Origin: Candidatus Neomarinimicrobiota bacterium
GTDB lineage: Bacteria > Fidelibacterota > Marinisomatia > Marinisomatales > TCS55
Length of the DNA stretch: 41,819 nucleotides
Reading direction: 5' to 3'
Assembly: GCA_018647265.1 (NCBI GenBank)
Contig: JABGTK010000006.1
Location: forward strand, 1-41,819
The notes under the pieces were generated by a model. It worked only from the letters and a program-made list of their open reading frames with translations. It had not been told where the DNA came from and did not search any database. This document shows, piece after piece, positions 24,392 through 33,282 of the stretch; the first letter of the stretch is position 1; every line of letters starts with the position of its first letter. A program made the translations under genes and the position numbers.

Positions 24392-24945
24392 TAGAGCATA
24401 CCCAATTGGAGTCGAGCTGATTCTGTGATCATACCCCGATCCCAAGGTGGATCCCAGACCAATTCGACTCGGACATCCGAAGTCCCAGGGACGCCGGCGA
24501 TTTTTTGTTTAACTTCAGAAGCAATCATATCGCCCATGCCACATCCCGGTGCCGTTAAAGTCATTTTTATATCTACGAAAGAACCGCCTTCGTCTTCATC
24601 GGAAATATCACATGAATAAATTAATCCAAGGTCCACCACATTAACGGGAATTTCAGGATCATAACATGTTTTCATGGCATCCCACACTGCTTTTTCATTG
24701 GCGCGTCCATCTGTTTCAATCTCTTCTAACCAAGGTTGCACTTCAGGAATTTTCCCGATTGCATCTGCATCTTTGCCTTCAACCCGTACAAGGTTACCTC
24801 GAATCATGACGGTATAACTTCCCCCTAAGGCTTGGGTTATATGGCCTTCTTCCCCCTTTTTTAGAGTAATCTTATTGCCGAAAGGAATGAGGGTTGCTTC
24901 GCAATCTCTTGCGATAACGACTTGTTCATCAATATCTGCATACAT
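24391..24945 (-). CDS. sufT: SufT-type Fe-S maturation protein (N-terminal extension plus DUF59)
   Basis: A 184-residue protein matching the long SufT form. The N-terminal part (1-80) reads VVIARDCEATLIPFGNKITLKKGEEGHITQALGGSYTV (given here as one conserved block). The C-terminal DUF59/MIP18 domain has CYDPEIPVNVVDLGLIY, TLTAPGCGMGDM and VWDPPWDRGMI. SufT proteins help mature Fe-S enzymes, probably through cluster transfer; Cys in TAPGCGMG is the conserved one. Its stop overlaps the sufS start (TAATG), and it starts just two bases after sufE. A second, shorter DUF59 protein is encoded in the same operon at 29254-29628, so the operon carries two paralogues. Confidence 0.9.
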   Translation of the reverse strand: MYADIDEQVVIARDCEATLIPFGNKITLKKGEEGHITQALGGSYTVMIRGNLVRVEGKDADAIGKIPEVQPWLEEIETDGRANEKAVWDAMKTCYDPEIPVNVVDLGLIYSCDISDEDEGGSFVDIKMTLTAPGCGMGDMIASEVKQKIAGVPGTSDVRVELVWDPPWDRGMITESARLQLGML

Positions 24946-24947
24946 AT

Positions 24948-25358
24948 TTAATCCAGTAATTCTGTTTGAATTTTGTGAATAGCGCTGCTAAAACCATTGG
25001 TGCGCTGACTGCTTATGGCTCGTCCCAATCCAATTGATTCAAGGAATTGTCCACTATTAATTTCTAAAATATCTTTTTTGGAATGGCCATTAAAAACACG
25101 TTCAATAAGAGAAAGGAGTCCTTTAACAATCATGGCGTCCGAATCGGTGCGGAATGAAAAAACACCATTATTATGATCACAAACCACCCACGCTTGAGAT
25201 GTACATCCGTGGATTCGATTGGATTCAATTCGCTCTTCTGGGGATAGACCATTGCTATCTTTGGCCAAATCCACTAAGTATACATATTTATCTCGTGGAT
25301 CTGAAAAGATCGAAAAATCATTGAGGATCAAATCCAATGATTCCTTAACGCTAGCCAT
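24948..25358 (-). CDS. sufE: SufE-type sulfur acceptor
   Basis: A 136-residue SufE protein that takes the persulfide from SufS and passes it to SufB. The acceptor cysteine lies in IHGCTSQAWV, the family's CxSxxW motif. The N-terminal helix ESLDLILNDFSIFSDPRDKYVYLVDLA and ERVFNGHSKKDILEI are also typical. ATG 25358 lies inside the end of sufD, giving an eight-base overlap (ATGGCTAG), so it is translationally coupled. A farther upstream in-frame start at 25397 would lie deeper in sufD and is not conserved. Together with SufS it completes the sulfur-donating half of the system. Confidence 0.93.
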   Translation of the reverse strand: MASVKESLDLILNDFSIFSDPRDKYVYLVDLAKDSNGLSPEERIESNRIHGCTSQAWVVCDHNNGVFSFRTDSDAMIVKGLLSLIERVFNGHSKKDILEINSGQFLESIGLGRAISSQRTNGFSSAIHKIQTELLD

Positions 25359-26625
25359 TAATGACAGTACCTTCCAGCCAATCAGTAATTTTTTCACTGA
25401 TGTAAGTTTTTATATCTTCATTTTTAATCGGATTCAAAATTTCTTTTGCGAAACCGCCTATGATTAATTCAATTGCCTTTTGTTTACTAAGGCCACGGGA
25501 TCGCATATAAAAAAGTGCTTCTTTGTCAATTTGACCGGTGGTGGATCCATGAGCACATTTTACATCTTCAGTATAAATTTCTAATTGTGGATTGGCATTC
25601 ATGAGTGCCGATGGACTCAGCAATAAATTTTTGTTGGACTGATCTGCATCTGTTTGTTTTGTATTCTCTCGAACAATCACTTTTCCGTTAAAAACGCCCG
25701 ATGATTTGTCTGCTAAAATATATTTAAAAAGCTGATGACTTTGGCAGGCATCATTTTGATGATCAACTACTACATGCTGATCGTGATGCTGTTGATTTTC
25801 CGTAAGACTCAAACCATTAATGGTTGCTTCTCCGCCGTTACCTTTGAAATGAAGTTTTATATCATGGCGGAATAATTTGCTTCCAGACGAAAAATGGGTG
25901 GTTTTCAATCGTGAATCGGAATTTAATATATATTGGGTGGTGGCTACATGGTCGGCGGATTTAGTCTCTTCCTGGATACGAATGTGGTTTAAATATCCAT
26001 TTTTGCCGATTACTACTTGGCTCACAGGATTCACAAAATATGATTGGTCTGACAAACCGATATAATGTTCAATTATGGTCGCTTGAGAATTTTTACCGAT
26101 ATTGAAAATAAAGCGGGGGTGATTCATGAGTTGTTCAGACATATCCGTCATTAAATAGATAATTTGGATGGGCTTTTCAATAATCACATTCGGATCAATA
26201 TTAATCGGTATGCCGGAATTCATCATGGCTGTATTCAGGGCTAAAAATGGATTTTCATTTTTATTCATTGAATAATGTTCTGGGTTTGAGTTGAAGTGAT
26301 CTAGTCCAGTGGTAATAGTGATCTCTTTTGGAATATCCAAAAGTTGCGATTGGTAATGACCATTAATCATAAAAATGAGATGTGAGTCGGGAATTCGTCC
26401 CGGAATATTTTTAGGTAATTTTGGCAAATCATCAGCCCAAGAAAGGCGGTAGCCAGATTTTTTCATTGATGAAAAATCAGTAAATTGCCATTCTTCCCAT
26501 CTTTTTGTCGGGAATCCCAATTCGTTAAATTGGTCAAATGCTTGGCGCCGAAGATTCCGAAGAGATTGATCTTCATGAGGCCAATAATCTAATAGGGCGG
26601 AAAACTGGTTTTGGAAATTGGTCAT
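25351..26625 (-). CDS. sufD: Fe-S cluster assembly scaffold subunit SufD
   Basis: A 424-residue SufB/SufD-family protein forming the SufBCD scaffold with SufB and SufC. The C-terminal core has VNGKVIVRENTKQTDADQSN-like sequence (FNGKVIVRENTKQTDADQ), PQLEIYTEDVKCAHGSTTG and ALFYMRSRGLSKQKA, where the conserved His of KCAHGST is the SufD cluster-ligand candidate. The N-terminal third is poorly conserved, as is usual. The gene starts with an ATGA overlap of the sufC stop, and its own end overlaps the sufE start. The order B, C, D, followed by the sulfur-donor genes, is the common one for SUF operons. Confidence 0.95.
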   Translation of the reverse strand: MTNFQNQFSALLDYWPHEDQSLRNLRRQAFDQFNELGFPTKRWEEWQFTDFSSMKKSGYRLSWADDLPKLPKNIPGRIPDSHLIFMINGHYQSQLLDIPKEITITTGLDHFNSNPEHYSMNKNENPFLALNTAMMNSGIPINIDPNVIIEKPIQIIYLMTDMSEQLMNHPRFIFNIGKNSQATIIEHYIGLSDQSYFVNPVSQVVIGKNGYLNHIRIQEETKSADHVATTQYILNSDSRLKTTHFSSGSKLFRHDIKLHFKGNGGEATINGLSLTENQQHHDQHVVVDHQNDACQSHQLFKYILADKSSGVFNGKVIVRENTKQTDADQSNKNLLLSPSALMNANPQLEIYTEDVKCAHGSTTGQIDKEALFYMRSRGLSKQKAIELIIGGFAKEILNPIKNEDIKTYISEKITDWLEGTVING

Positions 26626-27362
26626 GATTCCAGCCAGGAATAGCCTTTTTCTTCTAATTCAATCGCCAGTGATTTATCGCCAGATTTTACAATTTTACCA
26701 TCGATAAGAACGTGGATAAAATCTGGCTGCATGTATTCTAAAAGTCGCTGGTAATGGGTGATTGCTAAAAAGGCGCGATCACTATTTCGGAAATTATTTA
26801 CCCCTTCAGCCACAATCTTTAACGCATCAATATCTAGTCCGGAATCGGTTTCGTCTAGAATGGACAATTGAGGTTCAAGTGTGAGCATTTGGAGAATTTC
26901 ATTGCGTTTCTTTTCTCCTCCGGAGAATCCATCATTTACGGCACGCCTCAAGTACTTTTCATCCATGTCAACTAGTCTCAATTTTTCACGGATGAGGCGC
27001 ATAAAGTCTGCCGCATTGATTTCTTTGATTCCGTTATGCTTCAGTTTTGCATTTAAAGCTGCTCTCAAAAAATATGTATTATTTACGCCAGGAATTACAA
27101 CGGGGTATTGGAAGGACATAAATATGCCTGATAACGCGCGATCTTCCGGAGACAGTTCAAGCAAGTCAATTCCATTATAAGTAACGGAGCCGGCCATGAC
27201 TTCATAGTTATCTCGCCCAGTAATAATATTGGCTAAAGTACTTTTCCCGGAACCGTTACGGCCCATGATGGCATGGAGTTCACCAGTGGCAACAGAGAGA
27301 TTAATCCCTTTCAGGATTTCTTTTCCATCAACACCGGCGTGTAAGTTTTTGATTTCTAGCAT
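26622..27362 (-). CDS. sufC: SUF system ATPase SufC
   Basis: A 246-residue ABC-type ATPase of the SufBCD complex; it is soluble, not a transporter. Walker A is GRNGSGKST, the ABC signature region is FSGGEKKRNEI, and Walker B is LSILDETDSGLDIDAL. The switch His lies in LAITHYQRLLEY. ETDSGLDIDALK is characteristic of SufC. It is coupled to sufD by an ATGA overlap, while a 61-base gap separates it from the upstream sufB, the largest gap among the core suf genes. ATP binding by the SufC dimer opens the SufB-SufD interface for cluster formation. Confidence 0.97.
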   Translation of the reverse strand: MLEIKNLHAGVDGKEILKGINLSVATGELHAIMGRNGSGKSTLANIITGRDNYEVMAGSVTYNGIDLLELSPEDRALSGIFMSFQYPVVIPGVNNTYFLRAALNAKLKHNGIKEINAADFMRLIREKLRLVDMDEKYLRRAVNDGFSGGEKKRNEILQMLTLEPQLSILDETDSGLDIDALKIVAEGVNNFRNSDRAFLAITHYQRLLEYMQPDFIHVLIDGKIVKSGDKSLAIELEEKGYSWLES

Positions 27363-27423
27363 GTTTCTATTTTTTTTAAACGTAATGAATTATTTGAGAA
27401 ATTGGTGGTAATTGAATGAGATG

Positions 27424-28872
27424 TTACCCAACCGCCCCTTCTAAACTCACCTCCATGAGTTTTTGGGCTTCTACTGCGAACTCCATTGGAAGCTCATTGA
27501 ATACTCTTTTACAGAATCCATTCACAATCATGGAAACCGCATCTTCTGTGGAAATGCCCCTTTGGTTGCAGTAAAATAACTGATCTTCTCCGATTCGGGA
27601 TGTGGATGCTTCATGCTCCATTTGAGCCGAGGGATTTCTTACATCAATATATGGGAAGGTATGTGCGCCACATTCGTTGCCGATAAGAATGGAATCACAC
27701 TGAGAATAATTCCGGGCATTTTCAGCACCTTTCATTATTTTGACACTACCGCGATAAGTATTTTGTCCTTTTCCTGCAGAAATACCTTTTGAAATAATAG
27801 TGCTTCGTGTGTTCTTCCCAAGGTGAATCATTTTTGTTCCAGTGTCCGCTTGCTGAAAATTATTGGAGAGGGCGACGGAATAAAATTCACCCACAGAATT
27901 ATCACCTTTTAAGATACAACTTGGATATTTCCACGTGAGGGCAGATCCTGTCTCTACTTGTGTCCATGAAATTTTAGAATTGGCTTCAAGGCAGATGCCT
28001 CGTTTTGTGACAAAATTATAGATGCCACCTTTTCCTGTTTTCGGATCACCGGGATACCAATTTTGGACAGTAGAATATTTAATTTCTGCATCCTTATGGG
28101 CCACCAGTTCTACTACTGCAGCGTGGAGCTGGTTCTCATCCCGCATGGGGGCTGTACATCCTTCGAGGTAACTCACATGACTACCTTCTTCAGCTACAAT
28201 TAATGTTCTTTCGAATTGTCCAGTATTGGCTGCATTGATACGAAAATAAGTAGACAGTTCCATTGGACATCGTACCCCTTTTGGGATAAATACAAAGCTG
28301 CCATCGCTGAAAACGGCAGAATTGAGTGCCGCAAAATAATTGTCTGTTGTTGGCACCACACTGCCCAGATATTTTTTTATAACATTGGGGTGGTTTTTGA
28401 CTGCCTCAGAAAAAGAGCAAAAAATAACACCTGCTTTACCCAATTCTTCTTTAAAAGTTGTGGCGACAGATACGCTGTCAAAGACTGCATCCACGGCCAC
28501 ATTGGCCAGCATTTTTTGCTCTTCTAGTGGAATGCCTAATTTATTATATGTGTCCAGAAGTTTAGGATCAACCTCATCTAAACTTTTGAGTTTTTCTTTT
28601 GGTTTTGGGGCCGAGTAATAGGAAATGGCCTGAAAATCTATGTTTGAATAATTAAGTTTGGACCAATCCGGTTCGTCCATTTTTAGCCATTGTTTGTAAG
28701 CTTTAAGACGCCATTCTAGCATCCATTCCGGCTCATCTTTCTTAGAAGAAATAAGACGAATTACATCTTCATTTAAGCCGGGCGGTATGGTCTCCTGCTC
28801 AATATCGGTTGTAAAACCGTATTCGTATTCTTGACCAATAGCCTGGTCAAGAATCTGTTGGTTTTTGGACAT
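27424..28872 (-). CDS. sufB: Fe-S cluster assembly scaffold subunit SufB
   Basis: A 482-residue SufB, the main scaffold on which clusters are built. Conserved stretches are [59 protein letters not shown] (with the Cys thought to receive sulfur), and near the C terminus [19 protein letters not shown] followed by [21 protein letters not shown]. The final part [17 protein letters not shown] ends the beta-helix domain. The length is typical. It follows sufA with a 19-base gap and is the first of the B-C-D trio. Confidence 0.97.
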   Translation of the reverse strand: MSKNQQILDQAIGQEYEYGFTTDIEQETIPPGLNEDVIRLISSKKDEPEWMLEWRLKAYKQWLKMDEPDWSKLNYSNIDFQAISYYSAPKPKEKLKSLDEVDPKLLDTYNKLGIPLEEQKMLANVAVDAVFDSVSVATTFKEELGKAGVIFCSFSEAVKNHPNVIKKYLGSVVPTTDNYFAALNSAVFSDGSFVFIPKGVRCPMELSTYFRINAANTGQFERTLIVAEEGSHVSYLEGCTAPMRDENQLHAAVVELVAHKDAEIKYSTVQNWYPGDPKTGKGGIYNFVTKRGICLEANSKISWTQVETGSALTWKYPSCILKGDNSVGEFYSVALSNNFQQADTGTKMIHLGKNTRSTIISKGISAGKGQNTYRGSVKIMKGAENARNYSQCDSILIGNECGAHTFPYIDVRNPSAQMEHEASTSRIGEDQLFYCNQRGISTEDAVSMIVNGFCKRVFNELPMEFAVEAQKLMEVSLEGAVG

Positions 28873-28891
28873 AAAGGCTAAACCTTAATCA

Positions 28892-29254
28892 CTATGCCGA
28901 GAAGCTGGTTCCGCAACCGCAAGTGCGTTCTGCATTCGGATTAACAATCTTAAATCCACCATTTAATATATCGCTGGAAAAATCAACTGAGATTCCCTTT
29001 AAATATAGATAGCTTTTTAAATCGCAGAAAATCTTCAGTCCTTGGCTTTCAAAGACCTTATCAAATTCTTCCTGTTCTTTTTCAAAGGACATATCATAAT
29101 TCATCCCCGAGCATCCGCCGGTAGTAACTTTCATCCTAAGGCCGAAACCTTTTTTTCCTTCAGTTTCCATTACGGCTGATAGATGTTTGGCTGCTTTTTC
29201 AGTTACAGTAATTCCGGCGTCAAAAATTTCTTGTGTATTGGGTTGTGTTGCCAT
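28892..29254 (-). CDS. sufA: A-type Fe-S carrier (HesB/IscA/SufA family)
   Basis: A 120-residue A-type carrier that receives clusters from SufBCD and delivers them to apoproteins. The three conserved cysteines are visible: one in TTGGCSGMNYDM and two in the C-terminal TCGCGTSF. The N-terminal ITVTEKAAKHLSAVMETEG is typical. ATG 29254 overlaps the stop of the upstream DUF59 gene as TAATG; an alternative start nine bases upstream exists but is less likely. Position in the SUF operon suggests the SufA role, although the sequence alone does not separate SufA, ErpA and IscA. Confidence 0.92.
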   Translation of the reverse strand: MATQPNTQEIFDAGITVTEKAAKHLSAVMETEGKKGFGLRMKVTTGGCSGMNYDMSFEKEQEEFDKVFESQGLKIFCDLKSYLYLKGISVDFSSDILNGGFKIVNPNAERTCGCGTSFSA

Positions 29255-29628
29255 TATTCCCACTCCATATTAATTTTTTGTTCAGTTCGTTCTTTTGGTG
29301 CTGATAATCCCAACCCCAATTTTTCCCGTGCTTCATCTGTAATCATTTCAGGATTCCAAGGCGGGTCGAAGGTTACTTCCACAAATGCTTGGGTCACTTC
29401 ATCCAACGCTTCCAATTTATTCTTGATATCCAACGACATCTGTTGACCCATAGTACACCCCGGTGTGGTCAGGGACATGACAATATTTACGTCAGATCGT
29501 ATTTCATCATAAGATTCCTGGATTTGGATTTTATAGATCAACCCCAAATTCCATAAATCTACTGGCAGTTCTGGATCGTAACATTGCTTTAAAATTTCAA
29601 TCACTTGATCTTCTTTTACTTGTGCCAT
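29254..29628 (-). CDS. DUF59 (MIP18-family) Fe-S assembly protein, short SufT paralogue
   Basis: A 124-residue DUF59 protein. The family marks are CYDPELPVDLWNLGLIY, SLTTPGCTMGQQM (conserved Cys) and VTFDPPWNPEMITDEARE. It lacks the N-terminal extension of the SufT encoded at 24391-24945, so the operon holds a long and a short form. DUF59 proteins take part in cluster transfer to target enzymes. It is coupled at both ends by TAATG overlaps: upstream with the Rrf2 regulator and downstream with sufA. It is therefore the first non-regulatory gene of the operon. Confidence 0.9.
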   Translation of the reverse strand: MAQVKEDQVIEILKQCYDPELPVDLWNLGLIYKIQIQESYDEIRSDVNIVMSLTTPGCTMGQQMSLDIKNKLEALDEVTQAFVEVTFDPPWNPEMITDEAREKLGLGLSAPKERTEQKINMEWE

Positions 29629-30026
29629 TACTGGGTTACCTCCCGTACACTCATTTGCGAAAACATATTTCGCATATTATCATTAATGCGTTGGATTGGT
29701 ACACGGATATTGCACGTGCCCAATTGAATACAATCAGATTCGAAAAAACAATCCATCATACCTAATGGACCTTCAAGGTTCTCGAAAAAATCTTTTAAAG
29801 AAATATGATCAAGATTGGCAAGGATGCGATATCCGCCAGCTGGACCTTGCACCGCTTCAACGATACCATCTTTTGCCATTTGTTGCAATGTTTTGGCTAA
29901 CAATTGCTGGGGGATACCATATTGGGTTGCAATCTCCTTGGCGCTGGTCAATCCGTCATTATTTTCGGATTGCATGTGGCGTAAGGCGATTAAGGCATAT
30001 TCGACTTTGCGTGTAATCTTTAGCAT
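29628..30026 (-). CDS. Rrf2-family Fe-S-sensing transcription regulator (IscR/SufR-like)
   Basis: A 132-residue Rrf2-family regulator. A winged helix-turn-helix occupies about residues 1-70 (KVEYALIALRHMQS, TSAKEIATQYGIPQQLLAKTLQQMAKDGIVEAVQGPAGGY). Three cysteines, Cys93, Cys99 and Cys105 (MDCFFESDCIQLGTC), have the same C-x5-C-x5-C spacing as the [2Fe-2S] ligands of E. coli IscR (Cys92, 98, 104). It is the first gene of the SUF operon and is coupled to the next by TAATG, which fits autoregulation of Fe-S assembly by cluster status. The 128-base leader before it is very AT-rich. I could not identify a binding site by eye. Confidence 0.93.
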   Translation of the reverse strand: MLKITRKVEYALIALRHMQSENNDGLTSAKEIATQYGIPQQLLAKTLQQMAKDGIVEAVQGPAGGYRILANLDHISLKDFFENLEGPLGMMDCFFESDCIQLGTCNIRVPIQRINDNMRNMFSQMSVREVTQ

Positions 30027-30135
30027 TGTGTTTTCTCTAGCTTGGGAATTTACCTTTTTCTAAAAATGCACTACAAGAATTAAATACGACTTTTTTTATC
30101 GCATTTAAAAAAAATAACAAATAAATAGTCTTAGT

Positions 30136-30153
30136 GAATACCGATTGGTGTTC
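30136..30153 (-). terminator. Weak terminator candidate after selD
   Basis: On the minus strand GAACACC and GGTATTC form a seven-pair stem with one mismatch around an AATC loop, starting two bases after the selD stop. A run of eight T begins about 20 bases later, farther than in a classic terminator. It may end selD transcripts before the SUF promoter. Read-through from selD into the SUF operon is not excluded. Confidence 0.35.
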
Positions 30154-30154
30154 G

Positions 30155-31204
30155 CTACAGCACAATTATTTCAGATTTTTGTTTAGAGGTGAAAAAACCA
30201 ATTTGTTGTGCGGCAAGGCCGGTAAGCTCGGTGCATTTTTTGGCATAATCTTCAGCTTGGGATTGGGGCAGAGCCACCAGCAATCCGCCGGATGTTTGTG
30301 CATCAGATGCCATTAACTTTTGAGTTTCACTAAGTGAATTAGAAAATGAAACAAATTTGGAGATATATTCAAAATTCCGTTTTGTACCGCCGGGAATAAC
30401 ACCATCATTTGCTAATACATCAACGCCATCCAAAAAGGGGAGTGATTTAAATTGTATTTTTGCTGAAACATTACTGGCTTTACACATTTCTGATAAATGA
30501 CCCAAAAGGCCAAATCCTGTTACATCCGTGGCTGCATGGGCGTCAAAATCATTCATTAATTTGGAAGCAGTTGCATTAAGCATGGCCATACAATCTACCG
30601 CACTTTTAATCATTTCATCTGGAGCCAACTCCTGTTTAATGGCAGTAGATACTATGCCTGTCCCCAGTGGCTTCGTCAGGATAATCGCATCGTCATCACG
30701 AGCACTTGAATTCCGGATAAGTTTATTCTCATTCACATCTCCTGTGACCACTAATCCGTACTTCGGTTCTTTATCATCAATAGAATGACCACCCACAATT
30801 GGGATGCCGGCCTCCTTAGCTTTATCTGAACCACCATGAAGAATTTCTTTTAACACATCTTTTGATAATTCTTTGATTGGAAACCCAACAATATTTAGCG
30901 CGAATCGTGGTGTTGCTCCCATGGCATAAATATCTGATAGTGAATTTGCCGCGGCAATTTGACCAAATTGGTAAGGATCATCTACAATGGGTGTGAAAAA
31001 ATCTACAGTCTGGACGACCAGTTTGCCTTCGTCAAGGCGCACCACGGCAGCATCGTCAGAACCATTGAATCCAACAATCACTCTTTCTTGATGTACTATT
31101 TCGAGATCACCCAGTACCTGGGCTAGGTCCTCCGGACCAATCTTGCAGGCTCAGCCTGCGCCGTGTGAGTAATGGGTCAGTTTAATTTGATTGCGTTTTG
31201 ACAT
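30155..31204 (-). CDS. selD: Selenide, water dikinase SelD, selenocysteine-containing
   Basis: A 349-residue enzyme making selenophosphate from selenide and ATP, the selenium donor for selenocysteine. The full gene starts at ATG 31204 and reads through an in-frame TGA at 31153-31151, codon 18. The sequence around it is MSKRNQIKLTHYSHGAG-Sec-ACKI. E. coli SelD has HGAGCGCKI, so Sec replaces catalytic Cys17, and Lys21 matches its essential Lys20. Downstream motifs agree: GSDDAAV, TVDFFTPIVDDPYQFG, AATDVTGFGLLGHLSEM, PGGTKRNFEY and DAQTSGGLL. A standard-code gene call would begin at GTG 31081 and lose 41 residues with the active site. A SECIS-like hairpin follows the TGA. It lies upstream of the SUF operon on the same strand and is divergent from korA. 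Confidence 0.93.
31110..31153 (-). promoter_or_regulatory. UGA(Sec) codon with bacterial SECIS-like hairpins in selD
   Basis: On the mRNA the UGA (31153-31151) is followed after 12 bases by GGUCC-GGA-GGACC (31138-31126), a perfect five-pair stem with a three-base loop. After UAG comes CCCAG-GUA-CUGGG (31122-31110), another perfect five-pair stem. Bacterial SECIS elements lie directly after the UGA within the coding region and are bound by SelB. The distance of the first hairpin fits. The loop sequence is not that of E. coli fdhF, so the exact element is inferred. Confidence 0.65.
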
Positions 31205-31433
31205 GGGAATAATTTAAAGAGATAAAATGAGGATTCTAAAGTGCTTCTATTTTTAAATGAATTCTATTCACAATTTATTGTTTTCAGTTAATACAGGTCT
31301 GTAAATTCCGCACTGGTAAAAAGCCAATGAACATGTTTTTAATTGATTTAAACGCAATAAAACAATCCAACCTAACGGAATAATATTTTATTCAATCATT
31401 CATATATTTCACACAATTTATTAAGGAAAATTC

Positions 31434-33278
31434 ATGAGTAAAACCACACAACAGGTAGATGAAGTTGTTATTCGCTTCGCCGGTGATTCAGGCGACGGCA
31501 TGCAGCTTACGGGTGGCCGATTTACGGAAACCACTGCCATTGTGGGCAATGACTTAAGTACTCTGCCCGATTTCCCAGCAGAAATTCGCGCACCTGCCGG
31601 ATCACTTGCAGGTGTTAGTGCATTCCAAATCAAATTTAGTTCTAAGGATATTCATACACCTGGAGATGAACCGGATGTTTTGGTCGCTATGAATCCAGCA
31701 GCATTAAAAGTACACCAAAAAGAATTACCTCCCGGCAGCACAATTATTTGTAATGCTAATGCCTTTTCGCCAAAAAATTTGAAGTTGGCCGGTTACGAAA
31801 CCAATCCACTAGAAGATGGTACTCTAGACGATTACTATACACTTTATTCTATTGAAATGGGAAAAATTGTCGCTCTTGCCTGCGAAGATATGGAACTTCC
31901 GTCTAAAACTGTAGATCGAACAAAAAACTTTTTTGCCCTCGGACTCTTATTTTGGATTTATGATCGCCCCACTCAGTCAACCAAAGATTGGTTAAATGTC
32001 AAATTTGGAAAGCGACCTGAATTGGTTGAAGCCAATATCCGTGCTTTAGATGCGGGTTATAATTATGGGGAAACAACTGAAATCTTCACCACGAGATATA
32101 CAGTTGATAAAGCGAGTTTACCCGCAGGTACTTACCGAAATGTGGTAGGGAATTATGCCCTTTCTTTAGGATTGGCGGCTGCGGCTGAAAAATCAAAATT
32201 GGAATTGTTTTATGGCGGCTATCCCATTACACCAGCTAGTGACATTCTTCATACTCTTGCTGCCTGGAAGCATTTAGGTATAAAGACCTTTCAAGCTGAG
32301 GATGAAATTGCAGGGATTGGATCTGTAATTGGTGCAGCTTTTGCAGGAAATTTGGGAATTACGGCAACATCAGGTCCTGGGGTTGCTTTAAAAGCTGAAG
32401 CTTTAGGTTTAGCAATCATTGCTGAATTGCCATTGGTAATTATTAATGTTCAACGCGGTGGCCCGAGTACCGGGTTGCCAACAAAAACAGAACAATCCGA
32501 TTTACTTCAGGCCATGTATGGCAGAAATGGTGAAGCGCCCATGCCGGTAATAGCATCAGCTACACCTGGGGATTGTTTTTATGCAGCATATGAAGCATGT
32601 CGCATTGCAGTGAAATACATGACACCAGTCATGTTGTTGACTGATGGTTATTTGGCGAATGGTTCTGAACCTTGGCAAGTACCCCAATTGGATGAACTAA
32701 AAGATTTTGATGTATCCTTTGCAGATGAATCAAATTTAACCGACGGCGAATTCATGGCCTACACGCGTGATAAGAAAACACTGGCGCGTCCTTGGGCTAT
32801 CCCGGGGACAGAAGGACTTGAACATCGGATCGGTGGTATTGAAAAGGAAGATTTAACCGGAAATGTAAGTTACGATCCTGATAACCATCATTATATGGTA
32901 GAGACACGGGCTAAAAAAGTAGATACAGTTGCACAAGATTTTGGTCCGACAGAAATCTTTGGTGATGCCCATGGTGACCTTTTAATCCTCAGTTGGGGCG
33001 GGACAAAGGGCTCCTGTCGCTCTGCTGCAGAAGCTCTGCAGGCTGATGGACAAAAAGTAAGCCATGTCCACCTTCGATGGGTTCATCCTTTTCCGAATGA
33101 TTTGGGTGAAATCCTGATCAAATTCAAAAACGTTCTCATGCCTGAGATTAACTATGGTCAATTGATAAAAATGGTTCGTGCTGAATTCCTGATTGATGCG
33201 AAAGGGTTAAATCAAGTTCGTGGCAAACCAATCAGTTCTTCAGATATTCAACAAGCAGCAAAAGATTTAATAGGATAA
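31434..33278 (+). CDS. korA: 2-oxoglutarate:ferredoxin oxidoreductase, fused gamma-alpha subunit
   Basis: A 614-residue chain combining the gamma domain (about 10-190, VVIRFAGDSGDGMQLTGGRF) and the alpha domain (about 205-610). The alpha part has FYGGYPITPASDI, QAEDEIAGIGSVIGAAFAG, TATSGPGVALKAEALGLA and NVQRGGPSTGLPTKTEQSD, typical of the KorA-type 2-oxoacid oxidoreductases. With KorB it oxidises 2-oxoglutarate to succinyl-CoA with ferredoxin as acceptor, or runs in reverse in reductive pathways. A clear ribosome site (AAGGA) precedes the ATG. It heads the unit korA-korB-fumC and is divergent from selD across 229 AT-rich bases that must contain both promoters. A 2-oxoacid other than oxoglutarate cannot be fully excluded. 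Confidence 0.93.
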   Translation: MSKTTQQVDEVVIRFAGDSGDGMQLTGGRFTETTAIVGNDLSTLPDFPAEIRAPAGSLAGVSAFQIKFSSKDIHTPGDEPDVLVAMNPAALKVHQKELPPGSTIICNANAFSPKNLKLAGYETNPLEDGTLDDYYTLYSIEMGKIVALACEDMELPSKTVDRTKNFFALGLLFWIYDRPTQSTKDWLNVKFGKRPELVEANIRALDAGYNYGETTEIFTTRYTVDKASLPAGTYRNVVGNYALSLGLAAAAEKSKLELFYGGYPITPASDILHTLAAWKHLGIKTFQAEDEIAGIGSVIGAAFAGNLGITATSGPGVALKAEALGLAIIAELPLVIINVQRGGPSTGLPTKTEQSDLLQAMYGRNGEAPMPVIASATPGDCFYAAYEACRIAVKYMTPVMLLTDGYLANGSEPWQVPQLDELKDFDVSFADESNLTDGEFMAYTRDKKTLARPWAIPGTEGLEHRIGGIEKEDLTGNVSYDPDNHHYMVETRAKKVDTVAQDFGPTEIFGDAHGDLLILSWGGTKGSCRSAAEALQADGQKVSHVHLRWVHPFPNDLGEILIKFKNVLMPEINYGQLIKMVRAEFLIDAKGLNQVRGKPISSSDIQQAAKDLIG

Positions 33279-33282
33279 AATT

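Noticed and set aside
24392-24445. Longer SufS
   Set aside because: The extension lies inside sufT; the TAATG overlap start at 24391 fits the family and the operon style.
31151-31153. TGA as a nonsense mutation making selD a pseudogene
   Set aside because: The TGA is exactly at the catalytic Cys/Sec position, the reading frame is intact on both sides and a SECIS-like hairpin follows.
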